From Domibacillus indicus (GTDB lineage: Bacteria; Bacillota; Bacilli; Bacillales; Domibacillaceae): a stretch of DNA of 64,000 bases. The notes under the pieces are model-generated. The model had not been told where the DNA came from and searched no databases. It saw nothing but the letters and a program-made list of their open reading frames with translations. The position numbers were made by a program, and so were the translations under genes. Where the stretch lies: NCBI RefSeq assembly GCF_000970685.1, contig NZ_LAJB01000008.1, positions 1 to 64,000 on the forward strand, written 5' to 3'. Shown in pieces: positions 49,623 through 57,717 of the stretch. Every line of letters starts with the position of its first letter. The first letter of the stretch is position 1.

Positions 49623-49641
49623 ATTAGTATCTAGTACTAAT
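49623..49641. promoter_or_regulatory. ATTAGTA-N5-TACTAAT dyad after the -10 of the YiaA-like gene
   Basis: The perfect 7-bp dyad directly follows a TATAGT -10 box (49617-49622) and precedes the GGGGG ribosome binding site. A repressor could act here; none is adjacent. Confidence 0.45.
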
Positions 49642-49662
49642 TCCATACAAGGGGGAAATAAT

Positions 49663-49932
49663 ATGCAGCGATACCGGAAAAGAAATACACCCGCTTTTAC
49701 ATTTTTAGCTTATTTCACTTTTGTTGCAGGTGTTGCCCTGTTTTCAATCGGGCTTTTTAACGCGGATATGGAATTAAATGAAAAAGGTTATTATATTGCC
49801 GTGATGATTTTAGTGGCGGTCGGCGCCATCTTAACACAAAAAGTCACTCGCGATAATGCGGAAGACGCCGAAATTATGGCTCAGGAAGAAGAAGAAAGAA
49901 GACGGGGCAGCAGCAAGTCTCCTTCTGAATAA
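49663..49932 (+). CDS. YiaA/YiaB-type two-helix membrane protein
   Basis: The 89-residue protein has two membrane helices (FTFLAYFTFVAGVALFSIGL and GYYIAVMILVAVGAILTQ) joined by NADMELNEKGYY, the pattern of the YiaA/B two-helix domain, and a charged C-terminal tail (EEEERRRGSS). Function is unknown. It is monocistronic, with an operator-like dyad upstream and a terminator downstream. Confidence 0.8.
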   Translation: MQRYRKRNTPAFTFLAYFTFVAGVALFSIGLFNADMELNEKGYYIAVMILVAVGAILTQKVTRDNAEDAEIMAQEEEERRRGSSKSPSE

Positions 49933-49940
49933 AAAGAAAC

Positions 49941-49968
49941 AAAAAAGATGCCTTTGTGCATCTTTTTT
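49941..49968 (+). terminator. Terminator of the YiaA-like gene
   Basis: AAAAAAGATGC-CTTTGT-GCATCTTTTTT; the A/T arms make it potentially bidirectional. Confidence 0.87.
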
Positions 49969-50064
49969 GTTTCACGTGAAACATTTTGAGAAAGCAGATA
50001 GTTAGACGAACCTCCCCTGCCGCTATATAATCAGCTGAAAGGAATAAGAAAGGAGACTTTCGCT

Positions 50065-50724
50065 ATGACGTTAAAAATCAACATATACTCCGATTATGTG
50101 TGCCCATTTTGTTTTTTGGCGGAACAACCGCTCCTTGAAGCTATTAAAGGAAAAAAGAATATAGAGATTGAATGGATGCCGTTTGAGCTTCGTCCTTATC
50201 CAAATGAAACACTCCGCCCTGAAGGAAGCTATCTTCAAACTACATGGAAGCAGTCTGTGTACCCGCTGGCAAAAGAAATGGGAATCCCGATTGTCCTGCC
50301 GAATGTTTCTCCACAGCCTTACACCCACCTTGCCTTTGAAGGGTATCAATTTGCCAGGGAAAATGGCAAAGGCCATGAGTACAACATCCGGTTATTGCGG
50401 GCTTTTTTTCAGGAAGAGCAGAACATTGGTGATGTAGATGTTTTAACAAAGCTAGCCGGAGAAGTTGGCTTACATGAAGAAAAATACCGTACGGCTCTTC
50501 AAAACCGCACGTATCAAGAAGCTCATAAAAAAGCGCTTAAGCATGCTTATCATGAAGCAGAAGTGACCGGAGTTCCAACATTTATTATCGGCAGTTCAAA
50601 GGTGTCCGGTATCCGCTCTAAAGAGGCAATTGAAGAAATCATTGAACAGGAACAAAAAAAACAAAAGAAAAAAGTAACTCTTTTAATGGAGGGACAGTCC
50701 TGTAATCTGGATGGCTGTTCATAA
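50065..50724 (+). CDS. FrnE-like DsbA-family oxidoreductase
   Basis: The 219-residue cytoplasmic protein has a thioredoxin fold with the active site DYVCPFCFLAE near residue 12 (CPFC) and the cis-proline region GVPTFIIGSSKVSGI near residue 175. An inserted helical domain separates them. FrnE/YwbO-type proteins are disulfide isomerases or reductases linked to oxidative stress. The C-terminal tail (EGQSCNLDGCS) carries two extra cysteines, which may form a regulatory disulfide. AAGGAGA precedes the ATG and a terminator follows. Confidence 0.88.
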   Translation: MTLKINIYSDYVCPFCFLAEQPLLEAIKGKKNIEIEWMPFELRPYPNETLRPEGSYLQTTWKQSVYPLAKEMGIPIVLPNVSPQPYTHLAFEGYQFARENGKGHEYNIRLLRAFFQEEQNIGDVDVLTKLAGEVGLHEEKYRTALQNRTYQEAHKKALKHAYHEAEVTGVPTFIIGSSKVSGIRSKEAIEEIIEQEQKKQKKKVTLLMEGQSCNLDGCS

Positions 50725-50725
50725 T

Positions 50726-50755
50726 AAAATCGTCCAGAACGGTCTGGACGGTTTT
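50726..50755 (+). terminator. Terminator of the FrnE-like gene
   Basis: AAAATCGTCCAGA pairs with TCTGGACGGTTTT. Confidence 0.8.
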
Positions 50756-50840
50756 ATAGGAAGTTAACTGGCAGATATAATCCAATTAACGTAAATGATT
50801 GTTTATCACCGTTTCAGCTCCGCTGGCAGCCAGGCTTCTC

Positions 50841-51911
50841 TTACGTTTCTTCGGTAATAGGAAGCCGAATACAAAAAGTGGTCCCTTCTCCAGGTGTACT
50901 GTCAACAGAAATATGGCCGCCGTGTTCATGAATCGTGGTATATACTTGTGTCAGCCCGAGTCCGGTTCCTTCCGCCTTGCTTGAGAAAAAAGGAGTACCA
51001 AGCATATTAAGCTTATCTTTCGGTATCCCTATCCCTGTATCTGTTATTTCAATATGAAGCCATTGATTTTCGGCATAATGGACAATTTTTATTTTCCCTT
51101 TTTCAGGAATCGCTTCCAAAGCGTTTTTGATCAAGTTAAAAAATGCTTTTAAGTACAGGTTTTTTTTACCTAGAACCCGAATGCCCCGGTCACGCAAATC
51201 CATTTCCACTTCCACATCGTAAAGCTTATCCTGAAACAGCAGCATTAATGATTTTAATTCATTGCAAAAATCAATTGGAACGAGCAGCTCGTCCTGAAGG
51301 TCCGGTTTGGATACCTGCAATAGATTTTGCAAGGTCAGAAGGGCCTTATCCAATTCATTTTCCATTGTCTGTAAATATGGATGTGAATGAGATTCTTTCA
51401 GCAATTGCAAAAATCCTTTTACGGCTGTTAATGGGTTTTTCACTTCATGGGCAATCCCTGCTGCAATTTGGCCAATGGAGACAAGCTTCTCCCGGTCATT
51501 TAATATTTTCTCCGCCTCTTTCCGGTACGTAATGTCCTGAAAAGCAGTTTGAATCATGTTTTTCTTGCCGAAAGTAACTGGCCGGCTGTGGATTTCCGCC
51601 TCTATAACCGTTTCATCAGCCCGCATCACTTTTTCTTCCATACGCAATACTGCTTCGTCTTTTTTGATTGCTTTCTGAATCCATTCTTGTATTATCCCGC
51701 GCGATGAAGACGGAAATATTGAGAAAATATCGCTGCCAATTAACGCTTCTTTTGATGTTCGAAAAAAAGAAGCGGCTGTTTGGTTAACATACGTAATCTC
51801 ACAGTCCGTGTGAACGATAATTGCTTCAAATGAGTAGTCAATAATGTCTCTGAACATTTCTTCCCGCTCTGTGACGCTCCTATGGGTTTGATCAGGTTTT
51901 ATACCTGGCAA
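50841..51911 (-). CDS. PAS-domain sensor histidine kinase
   Basis: The roughly 356-residue soluble kinase has a PAS domain (FRDIIDYSFEAIIVHTDCEITYVNQTAASFFRTSKEALIG) and a HisKA dimerisation domain with the phosphorylated His in GIAHEVKNPLTAVKGFLQLL. Its ATPase domain shows NLIKNALEAIP, ITDTGIGIPKDKL and GTGLGLTQVY. It resembles Bacillus sporulation kinases (KinE/KinA-like) and has no adjacent response regulator. A TTG start at 51911 behind AGAGGAGGGG is preferred: the longer frame to 52028 runs back through the terminator of the next gene. Confidence 0.87.
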   Translation of the reverse strand: MPGIKPDQTHRSVTEREEMFRDIIDYSFEAIIVHTDCEITYVNQTAASFFRTSKEALIGSDIFSIFPSSSRGIIQEWIQKAIKKDEAVLRMEEKVMRADETVIEAEIHSRPVTFGKKNMIQTAFQDITYRKEAEKILNDREKLVSIGQIAAGIAHEVKNPLTAVKGFLQLLKESHSHPYLQTMENELDKALLTLQNLLQVSKPDLQDELLVPIDFCNELKSLMLLFQDKLYDVEVEMDLRDRGIRVLGKKNLYLKAFFNLIKNALEAIPEKGKIKIVHYAENQWLHIEITDTGIGIPKDKLNMLGTPFFSSKAEGTGLGLTQVYTTIHEHGGHISVDSTPGEGTTFCIRLPITEET

Positions 51912-52000
51912 TTGCCCCCCCTCCTCTTTCCCCTTAATTCCCCTGTTTATTGTTACAATTCGATACCAGTTCTCCTTTTTCCTGTAAAGATCAAAAAAAA

Positions 52001-52025
52001 CCACGCTTATTTTACATAAGCATGG
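52001..52025 (-). terminator. Terminator between membrane-protein gene and kinase gene
   Basis: CCATGCTTA pairs with TAAGCGTGG, followed by eight Ts on the minus strand. Confidence 0.85.
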
Positions 52026-52059
52026 CAACTATGGAACAAATTAGGCTAAGGAAAGCGTG

Positions 52060-53088
52060 TTACTGATTATGTATTGACAGCTCTGCTTCGATCAGCTGTT
52101 TCAGCTTCTCAGGCTCATCAACACGAAACGCCAATTCCTCTACTTCTTTTTTCCTTCCCATAAACAGGCGGGCTGTTACAGGCTCACATAGAGTGATCAC
52201 TACCTGGGCTTCAGGCGTTTCAAAATCCTTTAAAATAAATTCAAGAGCCTGCTTATTCGGCCTGGCACCCCATTTTACTTCTTTTACTTTTTCTAATGGC
52301 ACAATAATTCGTTTGGTTAATCCATGTGCTGCATATAGCTTTCCTTCTTTTATTTCGATAGGAGCCAGCCGGATCAGTTGTGTTTCAGCCAAAAAGAAAA
52401 TAACAGAGTATACATTCAACACGAGCAAAACAATGGAAATAACAATCGATTTTTCATGCAGCCACCAGTGGAGGCCAATTGTTTCGATGACGATTGCATG
52501 GATAAGCATTAGATTCATCGCAACCGCGCTTGTTTTCACATGCATCGTAACCACGCCCTGATGAGATGGCGCCTTTTTTCTCCAGGTAAAAAAAGCGTAA
52601 TAGAACATAAGAAATTCAGAAGCAGCGAGAGCGACAAGCTTGTTGCCAGAAGCGGCTTTTTCAACAGCCGGAAGCAGTGAGTAAATGGCCGCTGTCCCAT
52701 TCATCTCTTTGCGGATGGCTGGTATTTTCCAAAGAACATAAAACAGCAGCCCGAGCTCAGCTGCTAAAAGAAGCCCTTCTGCTGCGGCACCCGCGTACAA
52801 AATACTTTTGTAAGGAGCGAAAAACTCTTCGGGCACAAGCAGCCGTGCCATGACCACTCCTAGAAACATCAGCCCGATTGTCTGCTTGGCTGACAGCTTA
52901 AAAGCAAAATAAGCAAGAACGGGTGCAATAATAACAAGATCAATGAGTGAACCGATCACAACGCCGTTTTCAATTTGAATAGAAAGAAGTTCCTGAACAG
53001 CAGGCTGATAAAGAAGTGTGTTGCTGGCAAGCACAAGCGCCAGGAAGGCAACGAGCCAGTACGGATATCGCAGCTGCCGGTAAACCAT
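52060..53088 (-). CDS. Membrane protein of unknown function with C-terminal soluble domain
   Basis: The 342-residue protein has about seven membrane segments between residues 10 and 240. A cytoplasmic C-terminal domain of about 95 residues follows (IEIKEGKLYAAHGLTKRIIVPLEKVKEVKWG...), which reads like a small PH-like beta domain. I do not recognise the family with certainty; similar Bacillus proteins have been mislabelled as carotene monooxygenases. The ATG at 53088 follows GGGAGGAG; an upstream extension is unsupported. A poor cre-like sequence lies at about 53102-53118. Confidence 0.75.
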   Translation of the reverse strand: MVYRQLRYPYWLVAFLALVLASNTLLYQPAVQELLSIQIENGVVIGSLIDLVIIAPVLAYFAFKLSAKQTIGLMFLGVVMARLLVPEEFFAPYKSILYAGAAAEGLLLAAELGLLFYVLWKIPAIRKEMNGTAAIYSLLPAVEKAASGNKLVALAASEFLMFYYAFFTWRKKAPSHQGVVTMHVKTSAVAMNLMLIHAIVIETIGLHWWLHEKSIVISIVLLVLNVYSVIFFLAETQLIRLAPIEIKEGKLYAAHGLTKRIIVPLEKVKEVKWGARPNKQALEFILKDFETPEAQVVITLCEPVTARLFMGRKKEVEELAFRVDEPEKLKQLIEAELSIHNQ

Positions 53089-53186
53089 TGGATCTCCTCC
53101 CGTAAAAGCGTTTTCTTTTAGCTTACCGTAAAACAGCTTAAAAAGAGAAAACATAAATGAACATTTATTGAATAAAGAGGAAATAC

Positions 53187-54365
53187 TCACTCTTCCTGCA
53201 AACGATCTTTTTCATACCGGCTAAACCTGGCCATCGATACGATCCCTAAAATCGGGCCCAGTCCCAGCAAAATAAAAACTCCTTCCCATCCCATGTATGG
53301 CTGCAGAAAAGAAACAAGATTAATAGACAGGATTGTAATCAAAAAGCCAATGCTCATCTGAAAAGTCAGAGCGGTGCCCATATATTCTGACTCGGCGAAT
53401 TCAGAGACGGCTGCAGAAAATTGAGCCGAATCCGCGATGACCGCAGCCCCCCAAATCAAGGCAAGAATGACTGTTAAAACAGCCGAGCGCCCAAATACAA
53501 AGCCAATTGAAATAGAGCAGGCTGCACTGATGCCCATTGCCCATATCGTTAAACGGGCCCGCCCTATTTTGTCTGCCAGTATGCCTCCTGCTACGCAGCC
53601 GGCGGCACCCGCCAATCCAATCGCCGTAAAGGATAGGAGTGATGAAGGAATCGAACCTCCGGCTGCGAGAAATACGGGCAGCCATGTCCACATAGCATAC
53701 AGCTCCCACATGTGGCCGAAGTACCCGTAGTTTGCCAGCATAACCGGCTTATTGCGGAGAACTTTGCCGATCATATTAAAAGAAAACACCGAGGCTGTGC
53801 CCTTCTGAGGAGGATCTTTCACCAGGATGCTCATAATGGCCGCTGCTAAAACAGCTAATCCCGAGCTTATGCTGATCACAGCCTGCCACTTCAATCCGGA
53901 AGCGATCCATGCAAGCAGATGGGGCAGAGCCGAACCCATCGTTAGTGCACCAATGACAATGCCAATCGCAAAGCCGCGTCTTTTCGGAAACCACAGGGTC
54001 AGAACTTTCACGGCAGTCGGATAGACTCCGGCAAGTGCCGCCCCTGTCAGGAACCGAAGAGCAACCCCATAAAAAGCACTGTCTGCAAGCAAAATCAAAC
54101 TGTTTATCAACGCGCCCGCCAGAGCACAGATCGCAAATAGCTTGCGTGCATTAAACCGGTCTGCCAGGCCAAAATAAGAGCTGGCCAATGCGCCTGCCGT
54201 AAAGCCCGCCGGCACGGCCGCGGATACCCACGGTTTCGCTGTCTCCCCCAAACCCCATCTCTCCGTTAATTCGTCAATAACAACAGATGCACTGAACCAG
54301 AGACTGAGCGCAAATAAAACAGCGGCTGAAATCCAGCTCAGTGCTCCCCATTTTGATTGCTTCAT
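53187..54365 (-). CDS. MFS transporter
   Basis: The 392-residue major facilitator has 12 membrane segments, with the conserved TM2-3 loop as YFGLADRFNARKLFA, motif FPKRRGFAIGIVIGALTMGSALPHLLAW and a second-half loop GGILADKIGRARLT. Substrate is not evident; the layout is that of the nitrate/cyanate/oxalate-formate-like MFS groups. GGAGG precedes ATG 54365; the frame upstream to 54425 lacks a site. The gene diverges from the guanidine locus, so a functional link is possible but unproven. Confidence 0.85.
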   Translation of the reverse strand: MKQSKWGALSWISAAVLFALSLWFSASVVIDELTERWGLGETAKPWVSAAVPAGFTAGALASSYFGLADRFNARKLFAICALAGALINSLILLADSAFYGVALRFLTGAALAGVYPTAVKVLTLWFPKRRGFAIGIVIGALTMGSALPHLLAWIASGLKWQAVISISSGLAVLAAAIMSILVKDPPQKGTASVFSFNMIGKVLRNKPVMLANYGYFGHMWELYAMWTWLPVFLAAGGSIPSSLLSFTAIGLAGAAGCVAGGILADKIGRARLTIWAMGISAACSISIGFVFGRSAVLTVILALIWGAAVIADSAQFSAAVSEFAESEYMGTALTFQMSIGFLITILSINLVSFLQPYMGWEGVFILLGLGPILGIVSMARFSRYEKDRLQEE

Positions 54366-54550
54366 TTTATTTCCTCCGTCTCCATATACCACACATTTTA
54401 CATAAAAAGAAAAATGAATCGGCATACAAATACATTTTGTTTAAAATATATTGTTATAAAATCTAACATGTTTGTTGAACCTCTTCCTTTTTCTCCTTAT
54501 ACTCCATGATATCAAATATATAAGGGTTCTTATTAATGCAATCAAGAACA

Positions 54551-54643
54551 AAATTGCTCTCTAGGGTTCCGGTTGAAAAACGTCTGGTCCGAGAGAGAGC
54601 GTACAGTTTTGCTGTATACACGGAGGGACAAAAGCCCGGGAGA
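54551..54643 (+). ncRNA. Guanidine-I (ykkC) riboswitch, first copy
   Basis: The conserved blocks CTAGGGTTCCG, CTGGTCCGAGAG, ACACGGAGGGACAAAAGCCCGGGAG appear in order. GCTCTCT at the 5' side pairs with AGAGAGC to form P1. The 3' end of the aptamer forms one arm of the following terminator, so guanidine binding would prevent termination (an ON switch, as known for this class). It controls the APC permease gene. Confidence 0.95.
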
Positions 54644-54680
54644 ATTTTTTTACATAAAATTCTCCCGGGCTTTTTGTTTT
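54631..54680 (+). terminator. Riboswitch-controlled terminator before the permease
   Basis: AAAGCCCGGGAGAATTTT pairs with AAAATTCTCCCGGGCTTT, then TTGTTTTT. It overlaps the aptamer 3' arm. Confidence 0.92.
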
Positions 54681-54712
54681 TCCATTCAAATTTGGAAAAG
54701 AGGGTGAATGGA

Positions 54713-56074
54713 ATGAAAGAACAACCGACATTAGCAAAATCACTGAAGCTGAGCCAAGTCGTTTTCATGGGTCTTGCCTGGATGACGCCAATGATTTTCT
54801 TTACTGTATACGGTGTCGCCTTTGAAGCGGCCGGAGGAATGATGGCCGCAGCGTATGTAACGGCCTTTATTGCTATTTTCTTCACTGCCTACAGCTACAG
54901 CCGCATGGTTAAAGCTTATCCAATTTCAGGATCCGCTTACACATACACCAAAAAAGCGATCCATCCAAAAGCCGGCTTCCTCGTCGGCTGGGCGCTATTG
55001 ATGGATTATATCTTCTCACCGATTATTGCGATCCTGACATTCGGCATTTTTATGAATACTGAATTTCCGGCCATTCCTGTTTTTGTCTGGATTATTGTGA
55101 TGAACGTTATCCTGGCTGTCGTGAACATTGTCGGCATCAAATCAGCAGCGCGGGTAAGCGGCCTGTCTGTTCTTGTTCAGATCGGATTTATCCTCCTCTT
55201 CTGCATTTTGATCGTTAAGGACATTATAGCCGGTGATACTGGCGCAGGCTCTTTATTCTCTCTTACTCCGTTTCTCAGTGATCAGATGACGTTTGGCGCC
55301 GTTTTTTCCGGTGCAGCGTTAATCTGCTTTTGTTTCCTTGGTTTTGATGCTGTGACAACCATGGCTGAAGAAACCATTGATGCCCAAAAAACGATTCCAA
55401 AAGCCATATTCTTTATTGTATTTATTGCTGCGGCTATGTATATTGCCATTTCCTATTTAACACAGGTTGCGTATCCAGGCTTCACATTTACAAATCCGGA
55501 TAATGCGGCTTACAGCCTTGTTCAGCTTGTCGGCGGAAATCTGCTCAGCTCCCTTTTTATTATGGTGTTAATGGTCGCTACGTTTACACAGGGAGTTTCA
55601 TCCGTGACGAGCGTCAGCCGTTTTTTATACGCTCTTGGACGCGAATCCGTTTTGCCAGAAAAACTGTTTACTACTATTCATCCGAAATATAAAACACCCG
55701 TTGCAAACATTTTGTTTGTCGCCGCTGTTTCATTATCTGCTGTTTTTATCAATCTTGACACAGCCGTGACATTTGTCAGCTTTGGCGCTCTTACCGCTTT
55801 TACATTTGTTAATTTGTCAGTCATTGCCCACTACTATGTAAAACTAAAAAAACGCTCATTAAAAGAAACATTTTTGTATCTTATTTTCCCATTAACCGGC
55901 GCTGGATTTATTGGCTGGCTGCTTACTCTTTTAGATAAGCATACACTAACTTATGGAATCATCTGGGTAGTGATTGGATTTGTTTATTTAGCTTTGAAAA
56001 ATGCATGGGGCACATCGAAAGAAAGCACAGCAGCTTCTTCTCGAAAAGTACTGGCACATCGAAAAACCATGTAA
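54713..56074 (+). CDS. APC-superfamily permease, probable guanidine importer
   Basis: The 453-residue transporter of the amino acid-polyamine-organocation superfamily has 12 membrane segments and the family stretch VVFMGLAWMTPMIFFTVYGVAFEAAGG near the start, then GSAYTYTKKAIHPKAGFLVGWALLMDYIFSP. GAGGGTG lies six bases before ATG 54713; the frame open upstream crosses the riboswitch and is not translated. Control by a guanidine-I riboswitch and adjacency to guanidine-degrading genes point to guanidine (or a related guanidinium compound) as substrate. Confidence 0.85.
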   Translation: MKEQPTLAKSLKLSQVVFMGLAWMTPMIFFTVYGVAFEAAGGMMAAAYVTAFIAIFFTAYSYSRMVKAYPISGSAYTYTKKAIHPKAGFLVGWALLMDYIFSPIIAILTFGIFMNTEFPAIPVFVWIIVMNVILAVVNIVGIKSAARVSGLSVLVQIGFILLFCILIVKDIIAGDTGAGSLFSLTPFLSDQMTFGAVFSGAALICFCFLGFDAVTTMAEETIDAQKTIPKAIFFIVFIAAAMYIAISYLTQVAYPGFTFTNPDNAAYSLVQLVGGNLLSSLFIMVLMVATFTQGVSSVTSVSRFLYALGRESVLPEKLFTTIHPKYKTPVANILFVAAVSLSAVFINLDTAVTFVSFGALTAFTFVNLSVIAHYYVKLKKRSLKETFLYLIFPLTGAGFIGWLLTLLDKHTLTYGIIWVVIGFVYLALKNAWGTSKESTAASSRKVLAHRKTM

Positions 56075-56166
56075 GATAATCTGACACGTTTATTGTTTTC
56101 AGTTTTTTCAGACTGCTATACTTGTTGCATAAACCAATAAAGGTTTCCACAATGAGTTGGAAACAA

Positions 56167-56267
56167 AAAGCTGCCTAGGGTTCCGTTTAAAGAAACTTCT
56201 TTAAAGACTGGTCCAAGAGGGAGCGTGCAGCAGCTGCTGTATACACGGAAGGATAAAAGCCTGGGAG
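56167..56267 (+). ncRNA. Guanidine-I (ykkC) riboswitch, second copy
   Basis: CTAGGGTTCCG, GACTGGTCCAAGAGG and ACACGGAAGGATAAAAGCCTGGGAG are present in the right order. The P2 hairpin (TTTAAAGAAAC/ACTTCTTTAAA) differs from that of the first copy, so the two are not a recent duplication. It controls the catabolic operon. Confidence 0.95.
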
Positions 56268-56298
56268 ACGATCATGTCCCGGGCTTTTATCCTTTTTA
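56251..56298 (+). terminator. Riboswitch-controlled terminator before the catabolic operon
   Basis: GGATAAAAGCC pairs with GGCTTTTATCC (inner GGGA with TCCC), followed by TTTTTATTTTTT; the 5' arm belongs to the aptamer. Confidence 0.92.
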
Positions 56299-56322
56299 TT
56301 TTTTATAAGGAGGATGTCTACT

Positions 56323-57051
56323 ATGACTACTAGTTTCACGAAACGTATTCCTGCCGGCGGCAAATGGTCCGGACGGATCAGCCGCGGCAAATCCATTACA
56401 TTTACTGCTATGGAAGAAGGCGCGAATGTGTCTCTTCTTCTCTATTACGCTCACGACACCGCAGAGCGCTACAATATGCCCGATACATTGAAAGCCCAGC
56501 ATACAGCTCACTTAACAACAGGAAATGTTTTGATGAGCGATAACGGCCGCGTCCTGGCAAGTATTACGGCCGACTCACTCGGCTGGCATGATACCATTTC
56601 CGGCTATGCATCCCGCAGCATGATCGATGCATGTTACGGAAAAACAACGTATCAGGAAAAACGGAATGACTGGTACCGAAGCGGCGAAGAAAACTTTGCG
56701 GTTGAGCTTTTCCGCAACGGCCTGACAGCACGTGATGTCGTCCCTGTTATGAATCTTTTTTCTAAAGTGTACTGCACAGAAGACGGCGCGATGCACTTTG
56801 TTTCCGGCCATGCCAAAAAAGGCGATCACATTACTTTGCGGACGGAATTAGACGTTCTTCTTATTTTGTCCAATACACCTAACCCGCTTGACCCGGCCGC
56901 TTCTTACCCGTCTGTTCCGGTAGAAGTAACAATCACAGATGCGGCACCGGTACAGAAGGATGACATTTGCTTGAATCACCGCCCGGAAAACCGGCGCGCG
57001 TTCGAAAATACATGGGACCATACTTTGCTTACTGAAGGAGGCGTTCGATAA
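56323..57051 (+). CDS. cgdA: DUF1989 protein, carboxyguanidine deiminase subunit
   Basis: The 242-residue protein is a urea-carboxylase-associated protein (DUF1989). It begins with [21 protein letters not shown] and has [35 protein letters not shown] followed by [24 protein letters not shown]. In guanidine operons two such proteins form the deiminase that converts carboxyguanidine to allophanate plus ammonia. Start ATG 56323 was chosen because AAGGAGG touches the ATG at 56314. It overlaps the next gene by one base. Which of the pair is A or B is assigned by order. Confidence 0.88.
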   Translation: MTTSFTKRIPAGGKWSGRISRGKSITFTAMEEGANVSLLLYYAHDTAERYNMPDTLKAQHTAHLTTGNVLMSDNGRVLASITADSLGWHDTISGYASRSMIDACYGKTTYQEKRNDWYRSGEENFAVELFRNGLTARDVVPVMNLFSKVYCTEDGAMHFVSGHAKKGDHITLRTELDVLLILSNTPNPLDPAASYPSVPVEVTITDAAPVQKDDICLNHRPENRRAFENTWDHTLLTEGGVR

Positions 57052-57701
57052 TGGCTGTTTTGCATCAGGCTGTAAGTGAACGAAAAGCGGAAGAAGCCGT
57101 TTACAACGAAATCATTCCTGCCGGAGATGGCTGGACATATACACTCGAACCCGGACAGGTGCTCCGCATTGTGGACCTTAAAGGAAACCAGGCAGCCGAT
57201 ACGCTCTTTTATGATGCTGATAATCCCTCGGACCATTACAGCGCAGTCAATACGATTCAGCGTCAGGGCAATGTGTATTTAACAGCCGGTTCTGTTCTTG
57301 TTTCCGAGTCTGGAAAAGAGCTTGTTAAAATTGTGGCGGATACATGCGGAAATCATGATACTCTCGGCGGTGCCTGCTCTGCACAAAGCAACACGGTCCG
57401 TTATTCACACGATACGCTTCCAATGCACAACTGCCGTGACACCTTCATGCTGCAGCTGTCAAAAAATGATCCGCGCTTTACAAAGCGCGACCTGGCTCCA
57501 AACGTTAACTTTTTCATGAATGTACCGGTGACACCGGACGGCGGCCTGACCTTTGCGGACGGCGTCTCTGCACCCGGCTATTATGTGGAAATGCAGGCCG
57601 CAAGCCGGACACTTGTTTTAATCAGCAACTGTCCACAGTTAAACAATCCATGCAATGCTTATAACCCGACACCGATCCAGCTGCTGATCTGGAATAACTA
57701 A
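57051..57701 (+). CDS. cgdB: DUF1989 protein, second carboxyguanidine deiminase subunit
   Basis: The 216-residue paralogue of the previous protein has the DUF1989 pattern [33 protein letters not shown] followed by [28 protein letters not shown] and [28 protein letters not shown]. Conserved Cys and His residues (TCGNHDT, ACS) probably bind metal or take part in catalysis. The stop-start overlap with its partner (TAATG) suggests equal production of both subunits. Confidence 0.88.
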   Translation: MAVLHQAVSERKAEEAVYNEIIPAGDGWTYTLEPGQVLRIVDLKGNQAADTLFYDADNPSDHYSAVNTIQRQGNVYLTAGSVLVSESGKELVKIVADTCGNHDTLGGACSAQSNTVRYSHDTLPMHNCRDTFMLQLSKNDPRFTKRDLAPNVNFFMNVPVTPDGGLTFADGVSAPGYYVEMQAASRTLVLISNCPQLNNPCNAYNPTPIQLLIWNN

Positions 57702-57717
57702 AAAAGGAGCGATCACT

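Noticed and set aside
53102-53118. Possible cre site AGAAAACGCTTTTA before the membrane-protein gene
   Set aside because: It lacks the TG at the start of the consensus and lies in the leader just before the ribosome binding site; not strong enough to list as a feature.
54536-54712. N-terminal extension of the permease through the riboswitch
   Set aside because: The added residues translate structured RNA; the proper ribosome binding site precedes ATG 54713.
54463-54885. 140-codon minus-strand frame across the first guanidine riboswitch
   Set aside because: It runs antisense through a well-defined aptamer, its terminator and the permease start; no ribosome binding site.
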